Assembly (NCBI GenBank): GCA_001931875.2
Contig: MSJH02000677.1
Coordinates: 43,416-107,415 of the forward strand
Direction of reading: 5' to 3'
DNA length: 64,000 nucleotides
Source: Byssochlamys sp. IMV 00236
Taxonomy: Eukaryota > Ascomycota > Eurotiomycetes > Eurotiales > Thermoascaceae
Translations under genes and position numbers: made by a program
Notes under the pieces: generated by a model
What the model was told of the DNA's origin: nothing
The model's database searches: none
What the model saw: the letters and a program-made list of their open reading frames with translations, nothing else
In this document: piece after piece, positions 46,182-57,087 of the stretch
Numbering within the stretch: the stretch's first letter is position 1
Layout: every line of letters begins with the position of its first letter

Positions 46182-48373
46182 ATGATTCTTCTTATAATTT
46201 TATTGTTTCTCTACTTGTCTGTGAGTGCAACTTCTCTCTATGCCCGCCTAGAGAATGGCCTGGCACGCACGCCACAGATGGGGTATAGAATCCTCTTAGA
46301 ACGTGTCTATTGCTACAATCCAACTAACAGATATAAACCAGATGGAATACATACAATACTTACAGCTGCCATCCAAATGAGACGATTGTGCACTCTAATG
46401 CGCAGGCACTAGTCAGTTTGGGCCTTGCGGACCTTGGATACCGCTATGTTACCACTGACTGTGGTTGGAGTGTCGCTGACAGACTCCCCAATGGTACACT
46501 AACATGGAATGAGACCTTGTTCCCTAGCGGATTCCCATCTCTCGGTCGTTATATTCATGATCTGGGATTGCTGTTTGGTGTCTATGGGGATTCAGGGATC
46601 AAACTATGCGGCAGTCCGCCAGATCAGGCTGGTAGTCTATGTATTACACCTGCTTGTCGTCCAGACAACGCGAATCTGACACCGCACAGATCATGAAAAT
46701 ATCGACGCGAAGACATTCGGGGAATGGGAGATTGATTCGCTTAAGTGTACTGTACATTATGGCCGGAAGCACCCTCTTCCCATGTGGTATGTACAGTACA
46801 TGCATATGGCTAACGAGAACAAGATGACAATTGCTATTCCGATGCAGCCACTGGCTATCCAGATGCGAACTATTCTCCAAGTGTTTCACCTGAACCGCGC
46901 TATTCCATCATGTCACGTTATCTACAAGCACTGAATCGACCGATCCTCTTCCAGATTTGCGAATGGGGCATTGACTTCCCTGCTCTCTGGGCTCCGGCTA
47001 TTGGCAACTCATGGCGCATTGGAAATGACATTATTCCACACTGGCGCACAGTATTTCGCATTCTCAACCAGGCTGCTCCTCAAGTCAGCTTTGCAAGTCC
47101 TGGGCAATGGCCTGACCTGGATATGCTAGAAGTTGGCACAGGGGTCTTCACTATCCCCGAGGAGCAGACCCATTTTTCACTATGGGCCATACTGAAATCC
47201 CCATTGATAATTGGGGCAGACCTCACCTCAGTCAGTAACGACTCCCTCGCCGTCATGATGGAAAAGGATGTAATTAGCTTTAACCAAGATATTATCGGGA
47301 CAAGTGCGAGCTTGCAGAGACGCTGGTCCGATGACGGGTACGAGGTCTGGAGTGGACCGTTATCCGGGAACAGGACGGTGGCGGCTCTCATTAACTGGAA
47401 AAGTGAGGAGAGACGGCTGACACTGGATTTACCGGATATTGGCCTCCAATATGCCGGAGAATTGCGGAATATATGGGACGGATCAAGTATGACAGTAGTA
47501 CGGACATCGTATACGTCAAAGATCGCAGGCCATGGTACGATGCTTCTTGAATTAGGCAACACTTCTCCAGTTGGGATTTACCCCAGCGAACTATTTTCCT
47601 CATCCAGGGGGTGAGTCTTTCCTCTATTTTACTCAAAAGTCATGTACTGATTAAGAAGGGATACTCATACCTTCGCTCCTATATACGCCCGCAGCAGCAG
47701 TGCACGCTACAACCTCGCTATTACATTCGCACATTGCCTTTCCACTACAACATATATAATAGTGAACAGCGTACCAGAAGCTGTTCCTACCCCAACGTGT
47801 CATGTCTCTGTCTTCGTGACGCTCGCTGCAGGCTCCAATAACACAATCACTATCCACTCGATCCCGTCCATCAAGTCCATCCAAGTGCAAGAACCGAATT
47901 CAACTTACTATGCTGGAGATATCGACTTCACCCTTTCTGGTTCAGCGAGGATTGTGACATGTGGGGAGGGATTCTGCCAACCTGTAGGGGCAAAGATCGG
48001 CTACCTGAGCCCGAACAGCACTGCTGCTGCGCATATCCCTGCCACGCTCACCGGGGATGGACGCAAGTATGTGGAAATTGATTATATTAATAACGAGATC
48101 GCGTTCAACTCATCCTGGGGCTGGGGATCAAACTCACGGAACATCACAATCGGTGTCAATGACGCAGACCCAGTACGGCTGGAGGTACCGCTGAGTGGTA
48201 GACATAGTGAGTTATACGGACCTGGTCGTGGATGGTGGGATACGGCGACTCTTGGGGTATTGACCTCTGGCTGGAAGGAAGGTATAAATAAAGTCGTGAT
48301 TGGGAATGAGGGCGGAGAACATGGGTTTCAACCTTATGCAGCCGATTTTGTGGGATTAAGGGTATATGACTGA
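46182..48373 (+). CDS. Secreted alpha-galactosidase, GH27 with CBM35-like C-terminal domain
   Basis: Five exons (46182-46282, 46342-46640, 46690-46746, 46824-47610, 47695-48373) give 640 residues. A signal peptide (MILLIILLFLYLSVSATSL) is followed by the GH27 barrel opening 'ARTPQMGWNTYNTYSC'. The catalytic nucleophile is Asp154 (SLKYDNCYSD), made by splicing across exon 3/4. The acid/base is Asp221 (SWRIGNDI) after the family block 'ICEWGIDFPALWAP'. After the C-terminal beta domain comes a 200-residue region with 'FCQPVGAKIGYLS' and 'WGWGSNSRNITIGVNDAD', matching the C-terminal CBM35 of fungal AglD-type enzymes. It should release terminal alpha-galactose from galacto-oligosaccharides or galactomannan outside the cell. 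Many N-glycosylation sequons are present. Confidence 0.92.
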
Positions 48374-48697
48374 TTATTATTTCAGAGAACGGGCGGGGCC
48401 AGATTCTGTCCATTCCATAAGTATCTAATGTACAGACTTAGCATTGAATGGCAACGCCCCTGGACGAAAGTGAACTTTTGGTTTGTAACACAAAATTACA
48501 TCAAAAAGTATCAAGTTACTTCTACGCCTTCTAATCACACGCTTTCTACTCTGTAATTTGTGAGCTGCATAGAATATAATTACATAAGCAGTGCACATGC
48601 TGGCTGTTTTGGAGGGAATAGAATACGAGGGAACAAAGTTGGCCCCCAAGTTCGTCGTCTTCCTCTTCCAACATCCTCAAGCTAAGAATTCAGCAGT

Positions 48698-49684
48698 ATG
48701 AAGCTCATTGTCGCTGGTGCAACCGGCTTCGTTGGTACGGAGGTCGTCCGACAAGCTCTCTACAATCCTAGAATTACCTCTGTCATCGCTCTTGCGCGAC
48801 GGACAACTCCTGTGCCCCAGAACATGGACCCCGGTGCTGACATATCCAAGCTGAAATGTGTTGTCACTGACAACTTTGAGGAGTACTCAGAGGACGCTAG
48901 AAAAGACCTTTCTGATGCTGATGCATGCATCTGGTATTGAACCTTTTCTTCATGTTCTGCTAGTTCACCTTTGACCCCTTCACTGCATCTTATAAAACTT
49001 TCAGTATGTATGTTAATGAAAGAAAAAGTCTATTTTTACCATCTATCTATGGTCATTCTTTATATTGACCAAGTGCAGGCTCTTAGCTATCACGCCATCT
49101 AAATCGAAGACGATGCCTTGGGAAGAGGTACGCAAGATCTGCTACGATTACACAGTCAAAGGCCTCGAGACTATCGCGCAATTACCAAGAGACACCTCCG
49201 CTGGAAAGCCATTACGCTTCATCTACACCAGTGGGGCTATGAGTGAACGAGATCAGAGTAAAAAGCCTTGGCTGCTGGGTGACTATCGTTTACTGAGGGT
49301 ATGTGATTTCCCTCTTCCACCGTCTCCCGTTCTTTCTTCTGTCTTCATTTCCCGCCTGGAGATATCTTCTAATATCTCTAACGTTTTATTACACAGGGTG
49401 CAACCGAGTCTTTCGTTCTCAATTATGCCAATGAGTCAAAATGCGCAGTTGAAGCTGCTGTCGCAAAACCGGGGTTGATTAATGCACCGGGCAAAATGAA
49501 CATGGCAGTCAATGCATTGTCCAAAATTGGCCGCTCCATGATCGGCCTTCCTATGGTGGATGTGAGTGAGGTTGCGGCAACACTCATAGATCAGTCTGTC
49601 AATGGACTTGAGAAGGAGACGCTCCTCAATGAGGACTTGGTCAGAATAGGGCAGAAAGCGTTGGCAAGACAGCACGAGACTTAA
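48698..49684 (+). CDS. NAD(P)-binding Rossmann protein (NmrA/epimerase-like)
   Basis: Three exons (48698-48933, 49079-49298, 49397-49684) encode 247 residues. The N-terminus is a textbook dinucleotide fold, 'LIVAGATGFVGTEVVRQAL', with an intact GxxGxxG. Later blocks are 'SDADACIWLLAITPSKS', 'YTSGAMSERDQS' and 'GATESFVLNYANES', placing it among small atypical short-chain dehydrogenases. Lengths near 250 residues suit fungal members annotated as nucleoside-diphosphate-sugar epimerase-like, but no YxxxK catalytic pair is seen. Function is therefore unassigned and could be a redox sensor. The first intron (145 nt) is long for this window. The gene lies between two secreted glycosidases on the same strand. 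Confidence 0.82.
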
Positions 49685-50529
49685 TTTTTTTTCTATTCAG
49701 TATCTCTTGCGAGCGCCCTTCATTTACGATAGTGGGCTAGTTTTATGATTTCCGGTTCACTTGGCAATATTTATGCGTTCGAGAAGCTCGAAGAAGGGCC
49801 ATGTTATATGAACCGAAGATTATATTGGTGTGCCCCCGTTCGCTTGACTACCTATGATAGTCGGGTATCGTTGAACTTCTTTGATCGCTTGTAGTTTGCT
49901 CATGCTCACGATAGAAATATCGTTAGAACAGATAATAATTGACTGACCACCACGAACTTAGATCAAATTCGCCGGAATAACACCGAAGACGCCACTTAAG
50001 CTATCTAAATGATTTGACTTCGGTGTATATCACTCCTAATCTGATACAATATGTCGCGGTCTGCTCCTCCCGGTTCGATTGTTACTAGTGAACAAACACG
50101 ATGCTTAAAGTAATCTTAGCCCTGCGCCGGGCCCAACCCTAAATATCGGCCATGCGAAGATAAAGTTCCCGAGCAGTTGACGAACGGTTCGGTTTCGGTT
50201 CTCGTGCGGCTGAGGTATCCGAACTGTTCCTCGCGATAGCTGACACTGGACAGTGCATTTGCAGTCTCCACAGTAGTAACTATCCCAGAAAATGGGAAAG
50301 AGAAAAAAAAAAAAATAAACTTCTAACTTCATACTTTCTGGCTCAAAAGGGGATTGATTGACTTTGGGTGCCTGTGGTTCCTTGCCGTGCTCGCATGAGT
50401 CTCGGATTTTACTGCAGCCATTTTGGTGAGATGGTTCTTCAAAAAGAATTATCTCTCTTGTATACTGGAATTCCTTTAGTGATCACTCATTTTTAGGGAG
50501 AGTACCTTGCACTAAACACCACCCAAACT
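49685..50529. promoter_or_regulatory. Promoter region of the GH11 xylanase gene
   Basis: 845 bp with no gene. A GGCTAG word (XlnR-type GGCTAR) occurs at 49735-49740, far from the start and near the preceding gene's end. An A12-type run lies at 50307-50319. Control by XlnR is known for this enzyme class; this sequence gives only weak support. Confidence 0.45.
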
Positions 50530-51267
50530 ATGGTGTCCCTTTCTCTTCTCCTGGGCCTGTGCGCTGCTGCGCTAGCCAGCACGACAGACGCTGCTCTGTC
50601 CACGCGCCAGTACCAGTCCTTAACATCCAGTTCAACTGGCACAGACGGCGGCTACTATTACTCGTTCTATACAAGCAGTGACTCAGTCACCTATACCAAT
50701 CTTGGTGGTGGAGACTACAACGTAACATGGGATGGAAGTGGGAGCTTTGACTTTGTTGCCGGGAAAGGATGGAATCCAGGATCTGAGAGGCAAGTGCCTT
50801 TTTTTCGTTACTTTATTCATACCAACCTATATATATTCATATATTGCTGCAACTAACAAGATAATAGAACTGTCACTTACACTGCCAACTATCAGCCTGA
50901 TGGTTCAGGCTACTTTGCCCTGTATGGATGGTTTACGGATCCATTGGTAGAATACTACATTGTCGAATCGTGGGATGGATATGACCCGATCAACAGCGGA
51001 AAACATCTGGGAACAGTTGAAAGTGATCATGGAACGTATGATATTGTCAAAAGCCGTCGCGATAACGATCCGTCAATTGTTGGGACAGCGACTTTCGACC
51101 AGTATTGGTCGGTGCGACGAACCAAGAGAACCAATGGCACGATTACTACAAAGAACCACTTCGAAGCATGGAAAAATGCCAATCTGACGCTGGGCACGTT
51201 TAATTATCAGATCTTGGCAACCGAATCGTGGGACGGCAGTGGCGAGGCGTCGGTGTTGATTCACTAG
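50530..51267 (+). CDS. Secreted endo-1,4-beta-xylanase, GH11
   Basis: Two exons (50530-50789, 50868-51267) give 219 residues, the usual GH11 size. A signal peptide ([17 protein letters not shown]) and a short propeptide ending near 'LSTRQYQ' precede the beta-jelly-roll. The nucleophile is Glu115 ([12 protein letters not shown]) and the acid/base is Glu206 ([14 protein letters not shown]). '[21 protein letters not shown]' and '[18 protein letters not shown]' (thumb region) are characteristic. The enzyme cleaves internal xylan bonds outside the cell. The single intron has a GC donor (GAG-AG|GCAAGT) rather than GT, with a normal TAG acceptor; frame is kept only with this donor. Asn at 'WNPG' and Trp/Asp near Glu206 are family-variable. 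Confidence 0.93.
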
Positions 51268-51484
51268 GCGCTGTATACAAATGACGTCCTATGGCTTTAA
51301 AGGGCATGTGGGCTATTGGGCTATTCTGGATGCGCAGAAATGTTAAATGTGAAGACGTGTGACCTCTCGGACACGGGTGCAGAGGGACTGACTTACTTAC
51401 TATATGACTTTACAATAGATTCTTCAGTGTCGATACACGCCTAAGCAGTATCACGTACGCAAAATCGAAAATTCTCTCTTCCCG
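51268..51484. other. Intergenic, xylanase 3' flank
   Basis: Short spacer between the xylanase stop codon and the broken dioxygenase-like gene. No feature seen. Confidence 0.5.
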
Positions 51485-52048
51485 TTGACAGATGAGCACA
51501 TCAGATTCTTTGATCAACACGGTTATCTCATTGTTCGAGATTTCCTCTCTCCCGAAGACACGAAGAAACTGTAACAATGGACACAGGAAGTTCACGATTT
51601 GCCCTGTGATAAATACGTTCCGTGGATGCCATATGAGGCGTGCATGCCCTCCTTGAGAAACAAGGTACCTGTCAGGAAGGGCAAAATAACACTAACCTAT
51701 GGACTGCCTGAAGGAAGTTAATGCACAAGGCAAAAGTGCGCTAACTATGCCGTACTGAGAATTTTGCCAATAGTCACTCCGGTTTCAACGACTTCTTGCA
51801 CGGGAAGCGGATTTGGAATATCCTCCAGTGGTTTGAAGGTGAGGAGATGCCTTTGCTCAAGGAGAAGATCAATTACAAGCTCGCTGGTAGTGGTGCATGG
51901 TGACAGCAACAGGACGAAACAATGCACAAACTGATGGACCTAGGTGGTTTTGGACCGCATATCGACGCCAATGCCTATACACATGTTACGAATATCAGCC
52001 ATTTGACCGTCCTTGCCGCGGTAGATGATATGAGTATCGAGAACGGTG
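51485..52048 (+). pseudogene. Broken phytanoyl-CoA dioxygenase (PhyH)-like gene
   Basis: Fragments match fungal PhyH-family Fe(II)/2-oxoglutarate dioxygenases in the right order. They are 'LTDEHIRFFDQHGYLIVRDF', 'QWTQEVHDLPCDKYVPWMPY', 'RTENFANSHSGFNDFLHGKR', 'LLKEKINYKLAGSG', 'GGFGPHIDANAYTHV' and 'LTVLAAVDDMSIENG'. The frame is disrupted by a TAA at 51572-51574, a shift near 51735-51745 and a TGA at 51901-51903 followed by a roughly 45-nt insertion between 'AGSG' and 'GGFG'. The HxD iron motif (51958-51966) survives, but the third ligand and the C-terminus are missing. It may once have oxidised a fatty-acyl or small-molecule substrate. An intron in 51660-51718 is possible but would not restore the gene. 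Confidence 0.8.
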
Positions 52049-52432
52049 TGAGCACAGGAAGTTCAAGGTATCGGCGATTCTGCTGGTGTCTAAAATTGAC
52101 CTCTCGTTCACTACCGGGTTTCATTCCATTAGAAAATCATTCCCAGCCATGACAATAGAGGAAGTACTAAGACACTAAGGGTCGAAATCTTGAGTCCGCT
52201 CCTAGTTTGCAAGGATTGCTGGATCTAATCATCGGACAGACAGGTCCAACTGTCGGAGATTATCTAGACTGTTCATACATTTCCCTCAGATGGTTTCTCG
52301 GACAAGTGACGAACTAATAGGGAGTCCTAGGTTATGATATATCTGCTGCACTACAGATCTTGAAGATAACGGACAACTTGTAAACTTGGCATATTTAATT
52401 TGAACCTAACGGACTATCATGGCCACTATTGT
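52049..52432. other. Decayed 3' part of the PhyH-like pseudogene and spacer
   Basis: No frame here continues the PhyH C-terminal domain. The sequence looks like decayed coding DNA and then plain spacer before the convergent ACC deaminase stop codon. Confidence 0.4.
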
Positions 52433-53555
52433 TCACATTTCGGTATAGGCATTCAGCGCGAGCTGGCCTCCCAGGTGCGCAAACAGCACCTTGCTGTCTG
52501 CGGCTATCTCTCCACGACGAACAAGGTCTATCAGACCTGCCAGACTTTTACCCTCATATACAGGATCTGTAATGAAGCCCTCTGTCGAAGCGCCAAACTT
52601 GATGGCTTCGACAGTTGTGGCGTCGGGGATACCATAGGCGCCCGCATGGTACCGGTCATCAAGGATGATATCAGCTTCTGTGATGTCGTCGCGTGACAAT
52701 CCGATCTTCTCTCCAGTAGCTTTCGCGATGCGTAAGATCTGGTCAAAGGTCTGTGGCACCGTCGCAGATGCATCAATGCCAATAACCTTGCGAAGCCGCG
52801 AGCCGTTCACCTTCTGTGCCAGCTTGAATCCGGCTACCATACCGGCCATTGTTGACCCGGTCACAGCGCACACGATGATGGTGTCGAAAAACAGCCCGAG
52901 CCTTTTCTCCTGTTCCTCAACTTCAAATGCCCAGCGCGCAAAGCCCAGTCCACCCAACGGGTGATCAGATGCGCCTGCAGGGATGTAGTAAGGCTTTCGT
53001 CCTGCAGCCTCGATCTCTGCCATCAGATTGTTGAGGCTAGCCTTGTGCTCGATTCCGAACGGAGAGGGGTCGAGTCGCGTATCAGCGCCCATAAGCCGTG
53101 ATAGTTGTAAGTTACCAGCTTTATCATATACAGGATCATTCCAGTTCACCCATTTCTCTTGCACCAGCGCAACTTTCATGCCCAACTTCGCACCCACAGC
53201 GGCCACCTGCCTTGTGTGGTTCGATTGGAAACCTCCGATACTGACAAGCGTGTCACATCCTTGTGCTAAAGCGTCCGATGCGAGATATCTATATAGTTAT
53301 TGACTGTCAGCAACTCCCCAAAAACGGACAGTGATATCCGATGATCAGGCAAAAGGGGCGGCATTACTCCAGTTTCCTAGTCTTGTTCCCCCCAAATGCT
53401 AGTCCAGAATTGCAATCCTCTCGTTTGGCATAGATGTCGACTTTGCCGCCAAGGGCCTTGCTGATGTTTTCCAAGTGCTGGATCGGCGATTGCCCAAACA
53501 GGAACGACTCCCGTGGGATGCTGGCGAAAGGTTCCGGAAGAACTGGAGAGTCCAT
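52433..53555 (-). CDS. acdS: 1-aminocyclopropane-1-carboxylate (ACC) deaminase
   Basis: Two exons (53555-53368, 53288-52433) give 347 residues, the expected length for this fold-type II PLP enzyme. The Schiff-base lysine is Lys58 in '[19 protein letters not shown]', a near-exact match to ACC deaminases. '[19 protein letters not shown]' contains the catalytic region, and '[12 protein letters not shown]' is the phosphate-binding loop. '[15 protein letters not shown]'-like residues and '[13 protein letters not shown]' complete the family pattern. The enzyme splits ACC, the plant ethylene precursor, into 2-oxobutyrate and ammonia. Fungal copies are thought to stem from bacterial genes by lateral transfer. 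An in-frame ATG lies upstream; I chose the internal start that matches family length. D-cysteine desulfhydrase is a less likely alternative. Confidence 0.9.
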
Positions 53556-54460
53556 TATTATTGTTTTAATTAACTGATGTCCTAGGATGACCTTGTTTAT
53601 TTCCGCGTTGGCTGGCTTTATATAATGGATATTCACAGGTAGGTGTCTAGTATCATCCGAGTTCCTTTCCCGACGGGAAACCCTGCCAAGTCAGATGTCG
53701 ACTAGAATCATCAATATCCTTCCCACAGCCTCCTGTGATTTGCGCTCGTATACTAGCTAACTATCCTTGCCGGTCCTAAAAATCAGCGTGAATCCAGGTC
53801 GTTTTCGCAACAAGACGCTGCGGGGTATGTATCTTTTCCGTCGGCAAACTCGTCGAGAGCTTGTCTTATCGCATCTCGTTCAACATTCTGTTTTCCGAAG
53901 GGTCCGATACTTACCTAGACACCCGTCCCCATTATTTCCAAATGAGCTGTACTTTTTCAACTTGTTTCCGTGCGAGGAAGAGTTGTCGAGTATCGATCGG
54001 TCCATGTATACTTAACCTCCTGATCAAATTAAGTTACGTTCGAAGGTTGTCACATACACTAAAACGGCGAGGTTCTATAAGAATTTTGTAGAGACAGTAA
54101 TCTGTATTATTCGCCTTTAACTCTACCTCAATTATATAAAGAGTTATATTTAATACCTAGCTAAACCTTTCATAATACTTAACTCTTTATTGTTTATTTA
54201 TTATTTAGATTTTTGCACTAGCCCATAAACAGCTATACCCCTTTCTTAAATTTCCTGAAAGGAAGGAAGATCAATTGATCGGGGATTGACAGTTTAAACG
54301 GTTATAGACTAGCTCTTAAATCCGGACGGAACGAGAGGGAGTGAGTCTATATATAGCCTTGCCATCGATTATATTATATGATTGTACCTGGACCGGCTCT
54401 TCTTTGCCGTGTTCTATGTATCATGTCTTTCCACCAGGCCGATGTCTTGGCGGACATGCA
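53556..54460. other. Intergenic, AT-rich core
   Basis: Upstream of the ACC deaminase and downstream of the minus-strand regulator. About 54080-54250 is strongly AT-rich with repeated TATTTAA/TTAATA words, unlike neighbouring coding DNA. It may be a decayed repeat. No coding remnant is recognisable. Confidence 0.45.
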
Positions 54461-56897
54461 TCACGTATAGCCATCCATGTAAGGCATGGGCCAAAAGTCT
54501 GGAAAGTACTGAATCTCCGGTGCAACGATCTGACCCAATCCGAACATTGCACTGCTGTTGAGTAAGTCGTCCATACATACCATGGTACTCCCAGAGGCCA
54601 TTGATGCTGTTGCTTCAGAACTCTCGGGCCTATAGATAGTCGAATCCAATGGCCGGAAGGAGGGTTGTGAGTCTTCAGATTGGACTTCTGTGTCACCGGC
54701 CCCCGCTGGTATGCTGAAACCCGCCCTCTCAGTACCTGAGTTGTTCAGACCACTGGTTGACGCATGACGATCTCTTCTGCGCGAGGCTAGGTAGCCATTG
54801 TCTGTCAACTTCTCGACTATTGTTTCGCTCTGGTTTATGCAGATATCTCCCAAGTCCCAGTTCCAATTATGCTTGGCGGCCCGGAGAAAGTCTAGTAAAT
54901 CTTTTGCGCTCGTCACACATTCTCGCGCGGTATTGTCATCTTCAGTCTCCAACGCACAGCGGAGTATAAGCGTCACCGCAGAAGCGAAATGATAAGCGCT
55001 GTCTGATTACATGTGTCAAGATTATTGAAGGACATGTGCTGCAATGGAGATGACCACTTGCATATAGCGGAGGCATAATACTTACAAGGGAGCCAGAATG
55101 CATCAATTTCTGTTCTGTTGAGTGACAGCACGAAGTTTATGATTGCTTGGGCGGTCTTTCTGCATTGTGAAAGATAGTATCGTCTAGCTTCCCAGTCATC
55201 GTTATCGTCTCTGTGAACAGTTTCCTTAGAGAACTATCAGCATAATACACCAACAGGGCCAGACTGAGGGTCATGGGGCGTATTACCTGGAGAGCAATTC
55301 GAGAAATGCACATCTTCACAGCTAGAGATGATAGCTGTAAGTTGAGGGCACCAGGAGCTATTTTTTGGAAGTCCAAGCTCCCCGGACGCAGCCAGGTATC
55401 TAGGTTATCTTCCCATTCATCCATCTTTGCCTCGAGCCTCCGTAATGACTTCAAGCAATTGTGTTCTCTTGATGGCTTCAATGTATATACCAAGGCCAAG
55501 ATGTCCCCGAGAATCTCGGTCAAACCACATAGAGCAATGAATGACTTAGCACCCTGCATCCACGCATCTGGGAAGGAATCTGCCGTGGAGACAGTGCCCA
55601 TCAATAGTGAATCAATGTCAGGTAGCAAGACATCCCATTGCGATGAATGAATATGAGGCGGGGTTCCGTGAGAAAGACTCGCCCTATAGATCATTAGAGT
55701 GCTTCATGACTAGTACTTAATGGAGAGAGGCCGCACCAGGTATCATGTATCAAAACGCCCCACCAGGTTCGAACTCGCAGACTTTTCTGACGATGGTCCA
55801 AATTCCAGTTTGCAGGGTCTCGGTTCAATCCTAGACTCAAGGATAGCGAAACTACCCGTCCAATATTGACTGCGTTGTAAGTTATGGACGTTATTGGTCG
55901 GCCAAGAAGGTCTAGTATACATGCCAGAATCGTAGAGAAATTAGGAGCCAAAAAGTCTTCATTCATTGCGTTGACGGCAAGATTCCACATGTATTTGATG
56001 TCTGGCGACGGACGTCTTGTCTCCGATATTATAGGTGAAGTGTTCCAGAGAAGCAGCGAAACAGCGTATATTTCACAGATGAGTGTGTATGGGAGGCCAT
56101 CCTTGCTGTAAGCCTCGCGCACTGTCTTCTCATCGAGGATAGGGAAAGCCGGATGGATATTATCAAAGTAGCTTCGAAGAGTGAGTCTTTAGAGTACAGC
56201 CCTTTTAATCTAGAACTCCTTACATATGAAACAGTTCTGGTCCAAGTGGCTCCAGGATCTTTTGCATAGTCTCGAACTGACTGAAACTGGATGTACCGTT
56301 TCCCGCAGGCGGAATCCCCCGTTGTCGAGGAACTTTCATATACACGACCGGATTCCTAGGATCATCAGAGTAAACGCTGTAAGGGGTTGATCGCGCATAC
56401 AAACTCGTTGTATTTCTATTTCTGGTTGGCGACAGGTGTTGTTCCAAAATTTGTGCATCTCTTGCCATGGCTGGACCGATTATATGGCCTGATTGATCGA
56501 ATGTGCTTTTAGACGCAGAGGCTGGGGCATCATGAATATCATCTGTCTGACTAGATGTGGAATTTTCCTTTTGGTGATCCTTCGCGGACATATTAGCATC
56601 TCGTCGTGTCACCTGTGGTGATGTGCGAGCGCGCTTTCTCCTAGGAACCGAATGAAACTCCAGAGTTTCATGGCTTTTGAATTGGCTGTCGATTGCAGTC
56701 GAACATTGTGCTCCGTACATGCGACATGGGAGGCATTCTTTGTCAACATTGTCCCTGGTACATCGAGTTTTGCGACGGCGACAAAAATCACACGCGGGAA
56801 CCTTATGGGATCTGTACGGACGACTACGAGGTGTCGAACTCGTCGACGCATGCTGGACACTGATAGCTCCTATATCGTGGCTGGGACTCTCTGCCAT
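54461..56897 (-). CDS. Zn2Cys6 transcription factor with fungal-specific TF domain
   Basis: Five exons on the minus strand (56897-56224, 56171-55737, 55683-55287, 55233-55086, 55002-54461) give 731 residues. The zinc cluster is C36-x2-C39-x6-C46-x8-C55-x2-C58-x6-C65 (CDFCRRRKTRC). The middle homology region has 'YFDNIHPAFPILDEKTV', 'LGLNRDPANWNL', 'RTWWGVLIHDTW' plus 'SLSHGTPPHIHS', and 'FWLPYSAYHFASAVTLIL', all typical of xylanolytic-activator-like and related regulators. The C-terminus is Ser/Pro-rich and ends in an acidic aromatic tail. It is nuclear. Targets are unknown; neighbours are the ACC deaminase and a gene of unknown function. Splice sites at exon 1/2 admit an alternative with an unusually short intron, which I rejected. 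Confidence 0.88.
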
Positions 56898-57087
56898 CGA
56901 CTATTATGGTTCCCAACATCAAGCATAGAAATAATAGAATATGCACCAGGGGAGAGTCGGAGTGGAAACCCATACTTAAGTAACGCGGCGCGGCCAAATC
57001 TTAGTCCGATACTTACAGCTCAAGACAAGATAAGACTCCCAAACAACTCGGCGATAATCATCTCATTCACTCCTTTAGCACTTTTCC

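Noticed and set aside
56187..56223. A 37-nt intron in the third Zn2Cys6 gene
   Set aside because: Too short for normal fungal splicing; a 52-nt alternative with the CGAAG acceptor keeps frame and gives the expected 'YFDNIHPAFPIL' block.
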